64,000 nucleotides of DNA, from positions 3,596,001 to 3,660,000 of the forward strand of contig JAECYW010000004.1 of NCBI GenBank assembly GCA_023014335.1. The letters are read 5' to 3'. Of the stretch, positions 46,719 to 58,386 are shown piece after piece (position 1 is the stretch's first letter; the number at the start of each line of letters is the position of its first letter). The notes beneath the pieces are model-generated. The model was not told the DNA's origin, made no database searches, and was given only the letters and a program-made list of their open reading frames with translations. A program made the position numbers and the translations under genes. This DNA comes from Galerina marginata (Eukaryota > Basidiomycota > Agaricomycetes > Agaricales > Galerinaceae).

Positions 46719-47963
46719 CACATAGGGAAGCTACATTGTAGCGAATGTATCGGTCCATTGAACGTTTACAATGTGCCGACTGTATCGAGGTCAATGAATT
46801 CAATGAACGGTCACCTACCACATAAACGGCTTCGGCGCAACCAGACGGGCCCGTTCGGCCTCAAAACTGGGGCTGCTCGGCGTCATGAGTACCCGGCTTC
46901 GTAAATAAACAGTGAAAGGGCGGCCACCTGTACGTCGGCATGAGCTATACAGTATATAATAATGGCTACGGTGTATTTTATAAGAATTCCGATCAGAGAA
47001 AACGGGTGTATGAGGCACCAAGTGGTATCAAATATTCGTGCGGCATCGGCGATTCATTTGCGAGGCTTTGAATCCCCTGTTATGCGAGATTATAAAGTGC
47101 AGAACTAATAGCTAAGGTGGATCTTATAAAATGCATTCAATGAACAGACACCTACCGCGGGCACAGCCTTGAAAATGGCGCCGTTCGGCGTTGCTCGTCT
47201 CACGGCATCGGCAAGTATGGATTTTCAAATTCTCTCAGGGAATTATTAGTCCTTCGGCATACATAGCATAGTGTCCTAGTATTTATAATGTAGCTATTTA
47301 AAAGGAATAAACCGAGTAAGTCTGCCAGCACCATGAGTGAGAACTTGAAGAGGCCTCGGCTTCGGCATTAGCAATGATCATCATTGTCAACTTGCTCATT
47401 TTTTTAGCAGACATACACTATAGCATGGGTATGTAATATATATTGAAGCTTGTTGAATTGCAGCTACAAGACCTCGTAACTTTGAGCAAAGTTGGCCTCG
47501 GCTTCGGCTTGACATCTTGGGCAATGTAAGTATGTTAAGTAACACGGGAGATGGGTTTGGGTACATATACAATTGTCGGCTTTGGCACTGGCATCGGCTC
47601 CAGCAAATTGGTTAGCATGCAGATCACGGCTTCGGCTTCGGCATCGGCTACGGGTAGGTGCTGAGATACCCGCGGGTTCGGCATACCCAAAACAATTCAT
47701 GGGGAAGGGAACGGGAACGACTCGCATACTAATAACCTTCAAAACAAGCCAAAGAACACATTTTTTGAGCCAAAATTGAATGGGTTACAGCCAATTTCGT
47801 GAAATTCATCGAAATCGGCAATAGCTCATTCAGTTCTCAACCATTTTGGCTGGTCTCGGGCTTGTTTTGACGGGTAAACCATGCCAGTAATCATTGTCAT
47901 TTTCGGCATTGTCAAATACCTGATTACCCAGCAAATGTCGGCTTCGGCTTAGGGTTTGCCGAC
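46719..47963 (+). repeat. Left inverted-repeat arm
   Basis: Complementary to 50,042-51,297. Homology stops after GCTTAGGGTTTGCCGAC; beyond this the two arms differ. Confidence 0.85.
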
Positions 47964-48605
47964 GGCTTCGGCAACAGGTAGACGCTGAGATACCCGCGGG
48001 TTCGGCATACCAAAACAGGTTACGGGTAAGGAAACGGGAACAACTTGCATACTCATAACCTTCAAAACAAGCCCAAGGATACACTTTTTAAGCCAGAATT
48101 GAATGAGTTACGGCCAATTTCGTGAAATTCATCGAAATCGGCAATAACTCATTCAGTTCTCAACCATTTTGGCTGGTCTTGGGCTCGTTTTCATGGGTAA
48201 ACCCATGCTATTTTCGGCGTTGTCAAATAGCCAATTTCCCAAAAAATATCGTCTTCGGGGCATCAGCTTCAGCCAATCAGCCAGTGTGCAAATCACGGCT
48301 TCGGCATCGGCTATGGGTAGGTGCTGAGATACCTGCGGGTTCGGCATACCCAAAAATTGTCACGGGAAAGGGAACGGAAATGACTCGCATACTTATAACC
48401 TTCAAAACAAGCCAAAGAACACATTTTTTGAGCCAGAATTGAATGAGTTACGGCCAATTTTGTGAAATTCATCGAAATCGGCAATAACTCAGTCAGTTCT
48501 CAACCATTTTGGCTGGTCTCGGGCTCATTTCGACGGGTAAACCTGTGCCAGTAGCCATTGCTATTGACGGCATTGTCAAATGCCTGTTTACCCAGCGAAT
48601 GTTGG
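47590..48605 (+). repeat. Tandem ~330-bp repeat (three units) in the palindromic element
   Basis: GAGATACC.GCGGGTTCGGCA recurs at 47,663, 47,987 and 48,325 (spacings 324 and 338 bp). Each is followed by the same order of motifs: AACCTTCAAAACAAGCC, GAGCCA.AATTGAATG, TTCATCGAAATCGGCAATA and CAACCATTTTGGCTGGTCT. Confidence 0.85.
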
Positions 48606-48624
48606 CTTCGGCTTCGGCTTCGGC
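48604..48624. repeat. GGCTTC hexamer run
   Basis: Three to four head-to-tail GGCTTC units. Related GGCATC runs are at 48,954-48,973 and complementary GATGCC runs at 49,498-49,520. Confidence 0.8.
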
Positions 48625-48642
48625 CTCAGCATAGGCATTCCA

Positions 48643-48702
48643 AATGAAGGTTTTCTTACCGGAGGCCTTTTAAAAAGTGCCTCTGGTAAGAAAACCTTCA
48701 TT
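48643..48702. repeat. Near-perfect hairpin, 24-bp stem
   Basis: Arms 48,643-48,666 and 48,679-48,702 are complementary at 23 of 24 positions (stem core AAGGTTTTCTTACC). The 12-base loop CTTTTAAAAAGT is itself nearly self-complementary. Confidence 0.9.
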
Positions 48703-50041
48703 CAAAAAAGTGGATTGGAGCAAGATAGATTGGGAAACAGTAGAATTCGACTAAAAAACGATAGATGAACACATTCTTGACTACGTTCTTTTGATTTACA
48801 GCATTTTAGACACATATAATTAAGAAAATTACTTTCTAGTGTGTATAGTATATGAATTACCAATGACCTGTTGATTCTATCTATGCAGGTTTCCAACCCG
48901 CTCAAACCCTTACCTGTACCCTCAAAAAACCCTTGCATTTCCCTATTACCAACTCGGCATCGGCATCGGCATCAAAAACATCTGCCTTAAATATGGCCAT
49001 TGGCTTTGATATTTAGACCTGGTCAAGGGAAGGGGTACCAATTGGTATGGATATTCAACGTCCATACCTGTGATCTTCAAAACAAATCCAAGAACATATT
49101 TTTTGACTGACAACTGACTGAGATACAACTGAATTCGTGAAACTCATTAAAATCAGCTCTATCTCACTTATTTCACGGACATTTTGGATGTTACTGGACC
49201 TGTTTTGAGGGGGTACACACTTGCAAGTTGCTGGTATTGGTCTGTACAGGTAGTACTATGGGTACATGCTGAAATTCCCTTGTGTGATTGCTTATTATTA
49301 CACGTATTGCGGGATCTCGGACATCCAGGATATTGTTACTACATGTATAGGCTCACAGTAACTTATCTGGTATTTGAAACAATACTTTTTTAAGGTCTAA
49401 AGACAGAATACTGTAGGAATATATCTATAAATGTACCATGCAAAAGGAATTTCCTTAGAAGTTCAGCCCAAAAATGTTATAAGCCAAACTGTCTGTGATG
49501 CCGATGCCGATGCCGATGCCAAGGTGGTAGGGAGATTTGAGGGATTAGAAACCTCAAGAGCACAGGTACGGTACATGAGTGCAGAGTGACTTGCATACCC
49601 ACAAGCCCCGAAACTTTTTGTTTCGTGGAGCATTGAGTGAGTTAGCCAATTTAGTGAAGCCGAAATCTATGAAGCCGAGGCCCGAGGTCAATGCCTAGGC
49701 CAACTTCACTCATAATGTTGCCGGTGCCAATGCCAATGACCAGCTTAAATTTCAATGCCATTGTTTTGGAAGATTGGAAGCCAATACCACCAGCAGATAT
49801 ATTTTTAGTATCAGCAACATTTAATACTGATGTTTTGATAGGATGTTTCTATAATTCAATATTGGTGCCTATGCCAAAGCTGATGTCAAAGCCGAAGCCG
49901 AAGCCTTCAAAATGAGCCCCAGAGCAGACAAAATCATTGAGGACTGAATGAGTTATTGCCGATTTTGATGAATTTCACGAAATTGGCCGTAACTCATTCA
50001 ATTCTGGCTCAAAAAATGTGTTCTTTGGCTTGTTTTGAAGG

Positions 50042-51297
50042 TTGTCGGCAAACCCTAAGCCGAAGCCGACATTTGCTGGGTAATCAGGTATTTGACAATG
50101 CCGAAAATGACAATGATTACTGGCATGGTTTACCCGTCAAAACAAGCCCGAGACCAGCCAAAATGGTTGAGAACTGAATGAGCTATTGCCGATTTCGATG
50201 AATTTCACAAAATTGGCTGTAACCCATTCAATTTTGGCTCAAAAAATGTGTTCTTTGGCTTGTTTTGAAGGTTATTAGTATGCGAGTCGTTCCCGTTCCC
50301 TTCCCCGTGAATTGTTTTGGGTATGCCGAACCCGCGGGTATCTCAGCACCTACCCGTAGCCGATGCCGAAGCCGAAGCCGTGATCTGCATGCTGGCCAAT
50401 TTGCTGGAGCCGATGCCAGTGCCAAAGCCGACAATTGTATATGTACCCGAACCCATCTCCTGTGTTACTTAACATACTTGCATTTCCCAAGGTGCCAAGC
50501 CGAAGCCGAGGCCAACTTTGCTCAAAGTTACGAGGCCTTGTAGCTGCAATTCAACAAGCTTCAATATATTACATACCCATGCTATAATGTATGTCTGCTA
50601 AAAAATTCAGCAGGTTGACAATGCTGATCATTGCCAATGCCGAAGCCGAGGCCTCTTCAAGTTCTCACTCATGGTGCTGGCAGACTTACTCGGTTTATTC
50701 CTTTTAAATAGCTACATTATAAATACTAGGACACTATGCTATGTATGCCGAAGGACTCATATTTCCCTGAGACATTTTGAAAATCTGTACTTGCCGATGC
50801 CGTGTGATAAGCAACGCCGAACGGCGCCATTTTCAAGGCCGTGCCCGCGGTAGGTGTCGTTCATTGAATTCATTTTATAAGATACACCTTAGCTATTAGT
50901 TCTACACTTTATAATCTCGCATCACAGGGCATTAAAAGCCTCGCAAAACAAATCGCCGTCGATTCGCCGATGCCGCACGAATATTTGATACCGCTTGGTG
51001 CCTCATACACCCGTTTTCTCTGATCGGAATTCTTATAAAATACACCGTAGCCATTATTATATACCTTATAGCTCATGCCGACATACAGGTGGCCGCCCTT
51101 TCACTATCTATTTACAAAGCCGGGTACTCATGACGCCGAGCGGCCCCAGTTTTGTGGCCGAACGGGCCCGTCTGGTTTCGCCGTAGCCGTGTATGTGGTA
51201 GGTGACGGTTCATTGAATTCATTGGCCTCGATACAGTCGGCACATTGTAAACGTTCAATGAGCCGATACATTCGCTACAATGTAGCTTCCCTATGTG
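50042..51297 (-). repeat. Right inverted-repeat arm
   Basis: Reverse complement of 46,719-47,963. Contains one unit of the ~330-bp repeat in inverted orientation. Confidence 0.85.
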
Positions 51298-51304
51298 TTA
51301 AATG
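51298..51304. repeat. Target-site duplication, right copy (TTAAATG)
   Basis: Identical to 46,712-46,718. The next bases differ on the two sides, so the duplication is exactly 7 bp. Confidence 0.8.
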
Positions 51305-54300
51305 ACTGCGGCTTTGTTTCCGAAGTTTGTTCAATCGTTTACTAACTCCATCCAGGTAGAGGATTGGGTCTGCTGACTGAGTCTGCAATAACATCGGGAG
51401 TTTTGTATCCAATAGAGACCAATGTCCGTTGAATCGCAAATACATACATGCGTAGAGTGGTTCAATTGTAGAGCATCCATCCCTGATGGGGTACCAAGAA
51501 TACGAATTAACTATTGACTGTCGTCGAGTTGTTACGGGTAGTAGTAGTAGTACCGGGTAATATCAAAGTTGCAAAAACCCAAGATGTAGACGGTGATTCG
51601 AGCGTCGACAGGAATAGTGTTCTGTACTCGCGGTCACCAAGAGAAAAAAAAAGGAAATTTAACCACCGTGGCTCCCTCAGAGCGTTATATTGTCGACCAA
51701 GTTTGGATCAAGGGTTTTTATAAATTGACGTACAAGTTTGTCTGTAATATGAGAACACCTTGAACCATGCTGAGATAGGGGAACGAACAATTGATGCGTA
51801 ATCATCATTACCTGGCGCTATCAGCTGTACTTTACTCACGAAAAGCTTCTGCGTAATTGAAGATACTTATTCACTCGGGAGTTACTGTTGATCTCAAGTA
51901 TCTACCTAGATCTACCTATGACGTTGTGTTTTTGAAAAACAATCAACCTGTCTGTAGATGGCTTTTGAAGCCGGAACCTATCCGGATTTCGTGGATTTAA
52001 GACCGCCACAGAGAACGCCAGAAGGCCGTCGCAACAGCAAGAAGGTGCGCCGCAGGCGGCAGGAATTTTCAAACCAGGAAGTCCCTGGTCCGGTTTCACC
52101 GCAAAACCTTTGTGGACTTTGGACCTATTTTTCAGATTCTGGCTGGACAATAGGGAGGCTCCTCGAATCCTAATTCGACTTGAAGCTGGGATGCAAGGAA
52201 AGGTCAAGTTGGGCAACGTCACCGATATTGTACTTACATGACATCACTTTCATGGGATCAAATCGTGCATGCCCCAAACATAGGACATAGGTTGTACGAT
52301 GAAGGCACATATCGAGGTTGGACCGCACCACATTCATGGGGTTCTAATTCTGAACGGAAAATGTTCCAAAGAACTCCCCGAGCTGGTCGGCTGTCAGGTT
52401 GAGCAGACGAGAACAGTCAAATACCACTGGTATAAAATTTCTCACTAGTGTCCGTGAACGTCTAAGAATTAAATATCGGCGCTAGTGATTGCGGGCATCT
52501 GAAGTGCGTCAAAAATCGAACAAGAAGAAAGAACAGAAGCGGGTAAACTTCAACTTGTGGAGGACGGCCAACTGAGACTCAGTGAGAGTGTGAAAACCTA
52601 GAAAACTGACGATTCTCATGATGCAGTGAGTTCGACCTTAAAAGAAAAGATCTGCGTCACCCACGGTTCAACGTTATAGAGTTGAAAAAGCCGGCATCGC
52701 CGAGGATACATCGCCGAGGATACACCTATGAAGAATAAGAGATCCGGAATAATAGTGCACAGGAGAGCACCTAAGATAGCACAGACAACAGACAGCAGCC
52801 CCAAGTTATTGGCACAAAGCACGGATGGCTCTCCAATGAACAAGATCACCTTAGCCAACCACATGTCCTTGGGTTGCACTGAGTTACGGCATCAAGGCGA
52901 ACAAGCGTCGAAAATGCAGCGACAAAGTATTGACTCCTAGTAAATTCCTTCGCTAGAAGTCGGTATATTCAAAGTTCAAGAGTTTAATATTGGTAGAAAG
53001 CCTGCTTTGTGATTGCCTTGCCTGCGATATCGGTTCCCTCGCTTTTGTCCGTGCCACGAAGTCCGAGTCGCGATTTTGGCAGCGCGTCAGGTCGTGACAC
53101 CGGAAATTTGTAATATCTCACCCAAAGGCGTCGCATAAATACGATCTGCAGACAACCTGTGGGTAACATTCCTCTCATCAGACATTACGATTGCATACGA
53201 CATCCATGACCTCAAATGTTGCTGAGAGATCGGATAAGCAGGGGTCAGCGCCGTCAGAGTTGGGCAAATATAAATCTGCAAACCAACATCAACAAGTAAG
53301 ATATGTTGTCGCACGCACTCACATGCTATTCCGTGCCGTACAGGCTCCACTCGGGAAGAGATCATTCCTTCCAGCGTAAATCTCAACAGATCTATCAAGG
53401 TGGATAAGGCGAAGAACGATTGGGATGAAAATCTGACCGACCAATAAGCAGTTAGGTGAGAAGAAGGAAAGTAAACCGGGCTGCGCGGTTTTGCTCTGAC
53501 TTCATTCCGCATCTCTTCTGCGGCGTATGAAAAATCTATTTTAAAGATTCGGATAATTCTTTTAAACGTTGTTAGCTGAGAATGGAGCAGGAAAGCGGAA
53601 GGGTCTGTGGACGTCACTCAACTTCTTCTGTTCGGCGCGCAAGCGATATAATGATATCTAATTTAAAGACTCGGAAAGGTGGAGTGAGTTTTTGAGAGTC
53701 CATGAGGCATGAAGACGAACATTTATTATTGTGACGAATTGAATTGGCCATCTCACTCGACAGGAGTAAACTTGAAGTCCAGTGATGCATTACTAACTAG
53801 GAGTTAATGCAAGAACCTGGTCAGAGAATGGTACGTATCTTCTTCCTCATGGGAGCACAGTGGGAGCTATGAGGATGTCATGTAAATGGGCCAGGATCTT
53901 CGAGTAAGTTACCTCTTTGATAAAGCAGGGGTAGAGTTTAAAGCAGCTGATAGCGGACACTTTTCGAGTTACTTACGTAACGCAATTCACTTTCGGGTCC
54001 ATATTAGGACCGTGTGGATTTACTATATTGGTCAGATCGCCATCCGGTTGAATCGCATTTCTTTCTCGCGCTCGATCTTGCCTTCAGTTCTCAAGTCAAA
54101 CAACATTACGACAAAAGAAGAAGCTTCATTTCATCCACCTGGCATCCGGCCTATTTCCTCATTGAAGCAAGATTTCTCGCCAAATTTATAAGCATTGGGT
54201 CGCATTGGATACGAACGACCGGAAACGAGTTATTTAGCCATGGTAAAGTTGTCCCGCGAACTTGGAGCCGCGTACCAATAATCCTAACGCCATGGTACCA

Positions 54301-55270
54301 CGTATTCTCATTTTGGAACTAGCTCCGATGCCCTGCAAATCACCAGAAAAACGGTGATCCTTATCGCTCGAACTCAAAAGGTCATCATCAGTATAGTCAT
54401 GTTGATTCCCCATGGCTGATAGCCCCTGAGGCATAAATCTCTAATTGCAGAATCCTTGTCTCCTTCCATTGGTAATGCAACGTCTGGTGATTACCGTACA
54501 AACGTTTTCTCCGGTCCACGATCCGCCTTTCATTCAAGTGACACTTCCGTACCTGGGTAACTGGTGACAGCCGCCGAGATCTGTCCACAATCGATAGTTA
54601 CATCTCTCTCACTCGCACGTCTGATTCGCCTCGAAAACTGTACAACGAACAACTCGGTTATGGATTTTTCGTTCCACTTGTTATTTTCTCGGAAGGGAAG
54701 ACTTGGATGTTGAAATTCGTTGAGAACTACACAGCGATCATCCACAAGCCACCCCCAAGTCCGTTCCGATGTCAAATTCTTCAGGGACCATGCGTTGTAA
54801 GCACTTCATTTTGAACCATTCATCCATTGAGATACCTCCCAGAAATGGCTTCCAGCACAAACTTAATTTTGATTGTATCCCGCCAGTATCCCGCCTGACC
54901 TCATCGGTCATCCTGTTTAAGAAGTACGCCACTGGTACTCTCATCTCCATACATATTTAAACCCTCATTTATACTAATTATTAAGGACCTATGCGATAAG
55001 TGGATTGGCTTAGCCCGATGCCCGAATGCCGGATCTGGACAGTCGGAACTCAGATGTCCTGTTGAAACGGGTTTTTTTGGTCCCAATTCTTCACTTGCTC
55101 CATCGCGATGAAGTCTGCAACGCCCGATTTAGCTCGCCGGAGGTGTGATTCTGTCCCAAACCCTGCTGATGACATGAATGATCCACATTATCTACGGCTC
55201 CATTAACGTAGGTGGACTTCGGCCCAATATAAGTTCTGCGCTAACAAATGCAACCCTACATAGACCTATC
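51305..55270. other. Gene-poor region
   Basis: Short open frames occur (for example 53,087-53,617 minus, 176 codons; 54,014-54,322 plus; 54,530-54,950 minus) without motif, start context or coherent splicing. A GTAGTAGTAGTAGTA run lies at 51,537-51,553, and an 18-bp tandem repeat (ATCGCCGAGGATACA) at about 52,697-52,728. Nothing else is seen. Confidence 0.5.
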
Positions 55271-57675
55271 ATGGAGTCCCCCCCACCAAGTCCTTCCGAA
55301 CAACAACGCATCGCAATAATTGGTGCTGGGTAATGTCGCGTGCAGTGCTTGTTTACCTCCATGGAGCTCATCCTCTTCTTCGAAATAGGTTTGGCGGTAT
55401 AGCAGCTGCCATCGCACTCAAAAACCGAGGCGTCGAAAATTTTACGGTATGTTTGGCCTATGGTTGAAATAAACGTTGTTCTTACACTACCCCTAGATTT
55501 TTGAGAAGGCGTCTGACGTTGGTGGGACTTGGAGGGTAAGCTCGATTGCAACCCTCATTCAGCGAGATTCATTTAATTTCATTTTGTCCAGGATAATGTT
55601 TACCCAGTACGCATGTTTCGTTCTTCCTTATAACGCCTCTGACTGGGCCGTTTCTGCAGGGTTGCACCTCAGACATCAGTATTCATTACTATTCTTTATC
55701 CACCGACCTGAAACACGACTGGGATCGTACTGTTGCCTACCAGCCAACCATCCTCACGTACATCCAAGCACTGGTCAAAAAATACAACCTTGCCTCACAC
55801 CTTGTTTTCAACTCTAAAGTTATTTCCGCCGACTGGGATTCACTTTCGCAGTCCTACACTATCACCATCGAAGATACAAGATCTGGCAGTCAAGATACGC
55901 TTTCTGCTACTATCGTCATTTCCGCCCATGGACCCCTTCACATTCCAAGATACCCTGATATCCCTGGCCTGAAAGATTTTCAAGGACGTATAATGCACTC
56001 TGCTCAATGGGATAAGGGTTTTGATCTTCGTGGAAAGCGGGTGGCAGTCATCGGAAATGGGTCATCTGGGTAAGTTCATACTCTTTTAATTGAATATTTT
56101 TGCCATTATCTGACTCTCAAGTGAAGTACTCAAATAGTGTCTCGAATTGCGTACACGGAGGGTGTAGAGCTCACGCAATTCATTCGAACTAAGAATTGGA
56201 TGCTACCTGCTGTAAATTTCCCCTTTTTACCTTCATCGTGTGTTGGTGACTAATGGCCGCAATGCGTAGATGTCCCGTAACATTCTTCCTGGATGGCAAT
56301 GGGCCTTTAAATACATTCCATTGTTACAGCGATTCTACCGTTACACTATATTCTGGATAGTGAGTACCGCATTTCTATGGGTTGTCCTGACTGATACGAA
56401 ACTGATGCCCATATCAAGTCTGAATTCAATTTTTTAATGATGTTTAAAAGCACCATAATGCGAAAGCCCCTTATGATGGTCCGTGTATACCTTAATCTCA
56501 ACGATAGCCATACAATTTTTTTTTGACATAGGTGGCGAAGAACCTCTACCTCACCCAAGCTCCGAAGGAGTATCATCGTTTGCTGGTACCCTCGTTTCGT
56601 AAGTAGTCTTGAAAATGACACCATCCGTTTCATTAACTTTCGGTCACACTCCTAGCGGTGGGCTGTCGGCGGGTCGTCTTTGAAGATCGCTACCTACCTT
56701 CGCTACACCTCCCTAACGTTTCCTTGAAAGACGGAACAGAAATAGCGTCGATCGCCTCGGACGGAATTGTCATGAAAAATGGTGCGTACAGACCTTCACT
56801 TCGCTCACTTGTCGCTGACGCAGGTTACAGGGGAAAAGGCGCCGTTCGATGTCATCATCTGCGCTACAGGTTTCACAACAGTCAGTATCGTAGCTCCCCC
56901 CTCAGCCTCAGTTTGCCCCCATTAATCTCAAACAATAGGACACGTTCCCATTCCCTGTCCGTGGCGTGGACTCAACCATTCAAGAATTTTACACAAAGAG
57001 TGACGGTCCGAACGCATACCTCGGGACCACGGTTCCAGGATTCCCCAATTACTTCCAGTTGATGGGTGCGTTCCTACACTTTATTATACCGTCATTCCTA
57101 GTTTGGCTGACCCGGACGCTATCAGGTCCCAACACGGCCACGGGCTACACATCAGTTCTGTTCTTTATTGAAAACCAGGTATGTGGGACTCGTAGATATA
57201 GTTTCGACTTGATATTCACATTTTCTTTTAACCGTAGTTGGGATACATAATGCAGCTGATCAAGCCGGTTCTCGAGCGAAGAGCGCTCTCAGTTGACGTT
57301 ACTCCCGAGGCGAACGACTCTTACAACAAAAAGCTCCAAACCATGTTCAAGGACTCGGTATTCACCTTCTGCGGCTCCTGGTATCGTGTCCGGGGCACCG
57401 GAAGAAATGTCATGGTATTCCCAGGTAAATCTTATCCTAACGGAGTTATTCAAATCTAATGAACCATTCTAGGTTCTGCTATTACATTCTGGTGGTGGTG
57501 TCGAAAAGTGACTTGGAGCCACTATAAAGTTGTCGGTGCAGATGGCGCACAGGTGTCAAACCTTGCCAAGATGAGCTCACCACCAAGATCTGCGAACATG
57601 GCATACGCAATGGTTCCCTTCATTGTCGTAGCCTTGGGCTATTTGTTGATGGCGCTTCAGCTGCAGACGAACTGA
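55271..57675 (+). CDS. Flavin-dependent monooxygenase, Baeyer-Villiger type, with C-terminal membrane anchor
   Basis: Start ATG 55271 (MESPPPSPSEQQRIAIIGAG). At least ten short introns can be placed in phase. FAD site: AIIGAGFGGIAAAI, then FEKASDVGGTWR. NVYPGCTSDIS follows. The BVMO fingerprint F-x-G-x3-H-x3-W is complete in FQGRIMHSAQW (near base 55,980). NADPH Rossmann: VAVIGNGSSG. A late ATG-type motif is VIICATGFTT; then VPGFPNYFQL and GPNTATGYTSVLFF, as in fungal BVMOs. It would insert one oxygen next to a ketone, or oxidise a soft heteroatom, using NADPH and O2; substrate unknown. The last 25 residues (MAYAMVPFIVVALGYLLMAL) form one membrane helix, an uncommon tail anchor. Stop TGA 57673. 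No break. Confidence 0.88.
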
Positions 57676-57950
57676 CCGAATAACACTAATCTTACGATCG
57701 CGATGACTTGTATATTTTAGACCTATAACTCATGAGATTTTGTCCATTGTATTATTATGTAGTAATCCAGCAATAATTCCATCATACGTCGGCTGCTTGA
57801 CGAAATTTTGCGGGAGGAGGTTAAAAAAACGTCAAGTCAAGGCCGGGTCAAGGCCACGAGAAAACTAATTGCATCCCAATGACAAGTAGTGCCCTGACCA
57901 GGCTAAGGTGCTAGGCCGCATGATTACTGCAAAGGCTCAGATTAAAAAAC
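57676..57950. other. 3' flank of the monooxygenase gene
   Basis: AT-rich spacer. GTCAAGTCAAGGCCGGGTCAAGGCC forms a short direct repeat at about 57,830; no gene. Confidence 0.4.
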
Positions 57951-58320
57951 GAAAAACGAAAGGGGAAAACCGCACACCCAATCACTGAATCCCCAATCGG
58001 TGACACCAACACAGCCAGGCACATTTTTGCATCCAGCGATAACAGCCTGATAATCCCGTTTCTGTTGCAAGAGCTGGACATCGGTCGCCGAGAGATTCAT
58101 GCGGATATCCAGCTCGGTCAGCGCGACCTCAACGCCGAGGAACGTAAATTGCTCAATTGGTGTCTGCGGAGGCATAAGATGGATTCCATACCAACGCCGA
58201 CCATCGGCATGCCTTGCTCTTTACGAGGTTTAGCACAGCGGTTGGACATGGATCCTGCCCCTTCGATGTTGTATCATTTATCTTTAAAAAGTTAGCAGGT
58301 GTGAATTGAATGGGGACGCG
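57950..58320 (-). pseudogene. Decayed GH10 endo-1,4-beta-xylanase fragment
   Basis: On the minus strand, frames give YNIEGAGSM (the NDYN-IEG region of GH10), then MPMVGVGMES, then after a frame change MPPQTPIEQFTFLGVEVALTELDIRMN, QQKRDYQAVIAGCKNVPGCVGVT and DWGFSDW. In active enzymes the nucleophile glutamate lies in the ITELDI motif, here LTELDI; the following Trp is also kept. Stops and at least two frame changes separate these pieces, and the catalytic acid region, signal peptide and most of the barrel are absent. A relic of a secreted xylan-degrading enzyme. Confidence 0.75.
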
Positions 58321-58386
58321 GTTTCAGAATGCTTACATAGAGGTTAGTATGTGGATCAGCTGCTCACGCATCCCGTAGAGCGACAC

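Larger units (their letters stand above)
46719..51297. mobile_element. Palindromic (foldback-type) DNA element, 4.58 kb, no transposase seen
   Basis: The ends are exact inverted repeats starting CACATAGGGAAGCTACATTG. The left arm (46,719 to about 47,963) and the right arm (about 50,042-51,297) are reverse complements over roughly 1.25 kb; in the outer 300 bp I count only about 15 differences, about 95% identity. TTAAATG is duplicated at both edges. The interior (about 47,964-50,041) contains tandem ~330-bp units, GGCTTC/GCCGAA hexamer runs and a hairpin. All open frames inside are short, arise from the repeats and show no DDE or other recombinase motif. This is most simply a non-autonomous foldback element mobilised by a transposase elsewhere. 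The superfamily cannot be named from the ends. Confidence 0.85.

Noticed and set aside
47590..48605. Regularly spaced repeats that might suggest a CRISPR array
   Set aside because: Units are about 330 bp with no unique spacers, and the genome is eukaryotic.
47573..50543. Several 60-106 codon frames inside the palindromic element
   Set aside because: They occur in mirror-image pairs and follow the tandem repeat; no start context or domain.
53087..53617. Minus-strand open frame of 176 codons
   Set aside because: No recognisable motif, unusual composition and no supporting splice or promoter context; likely chance.
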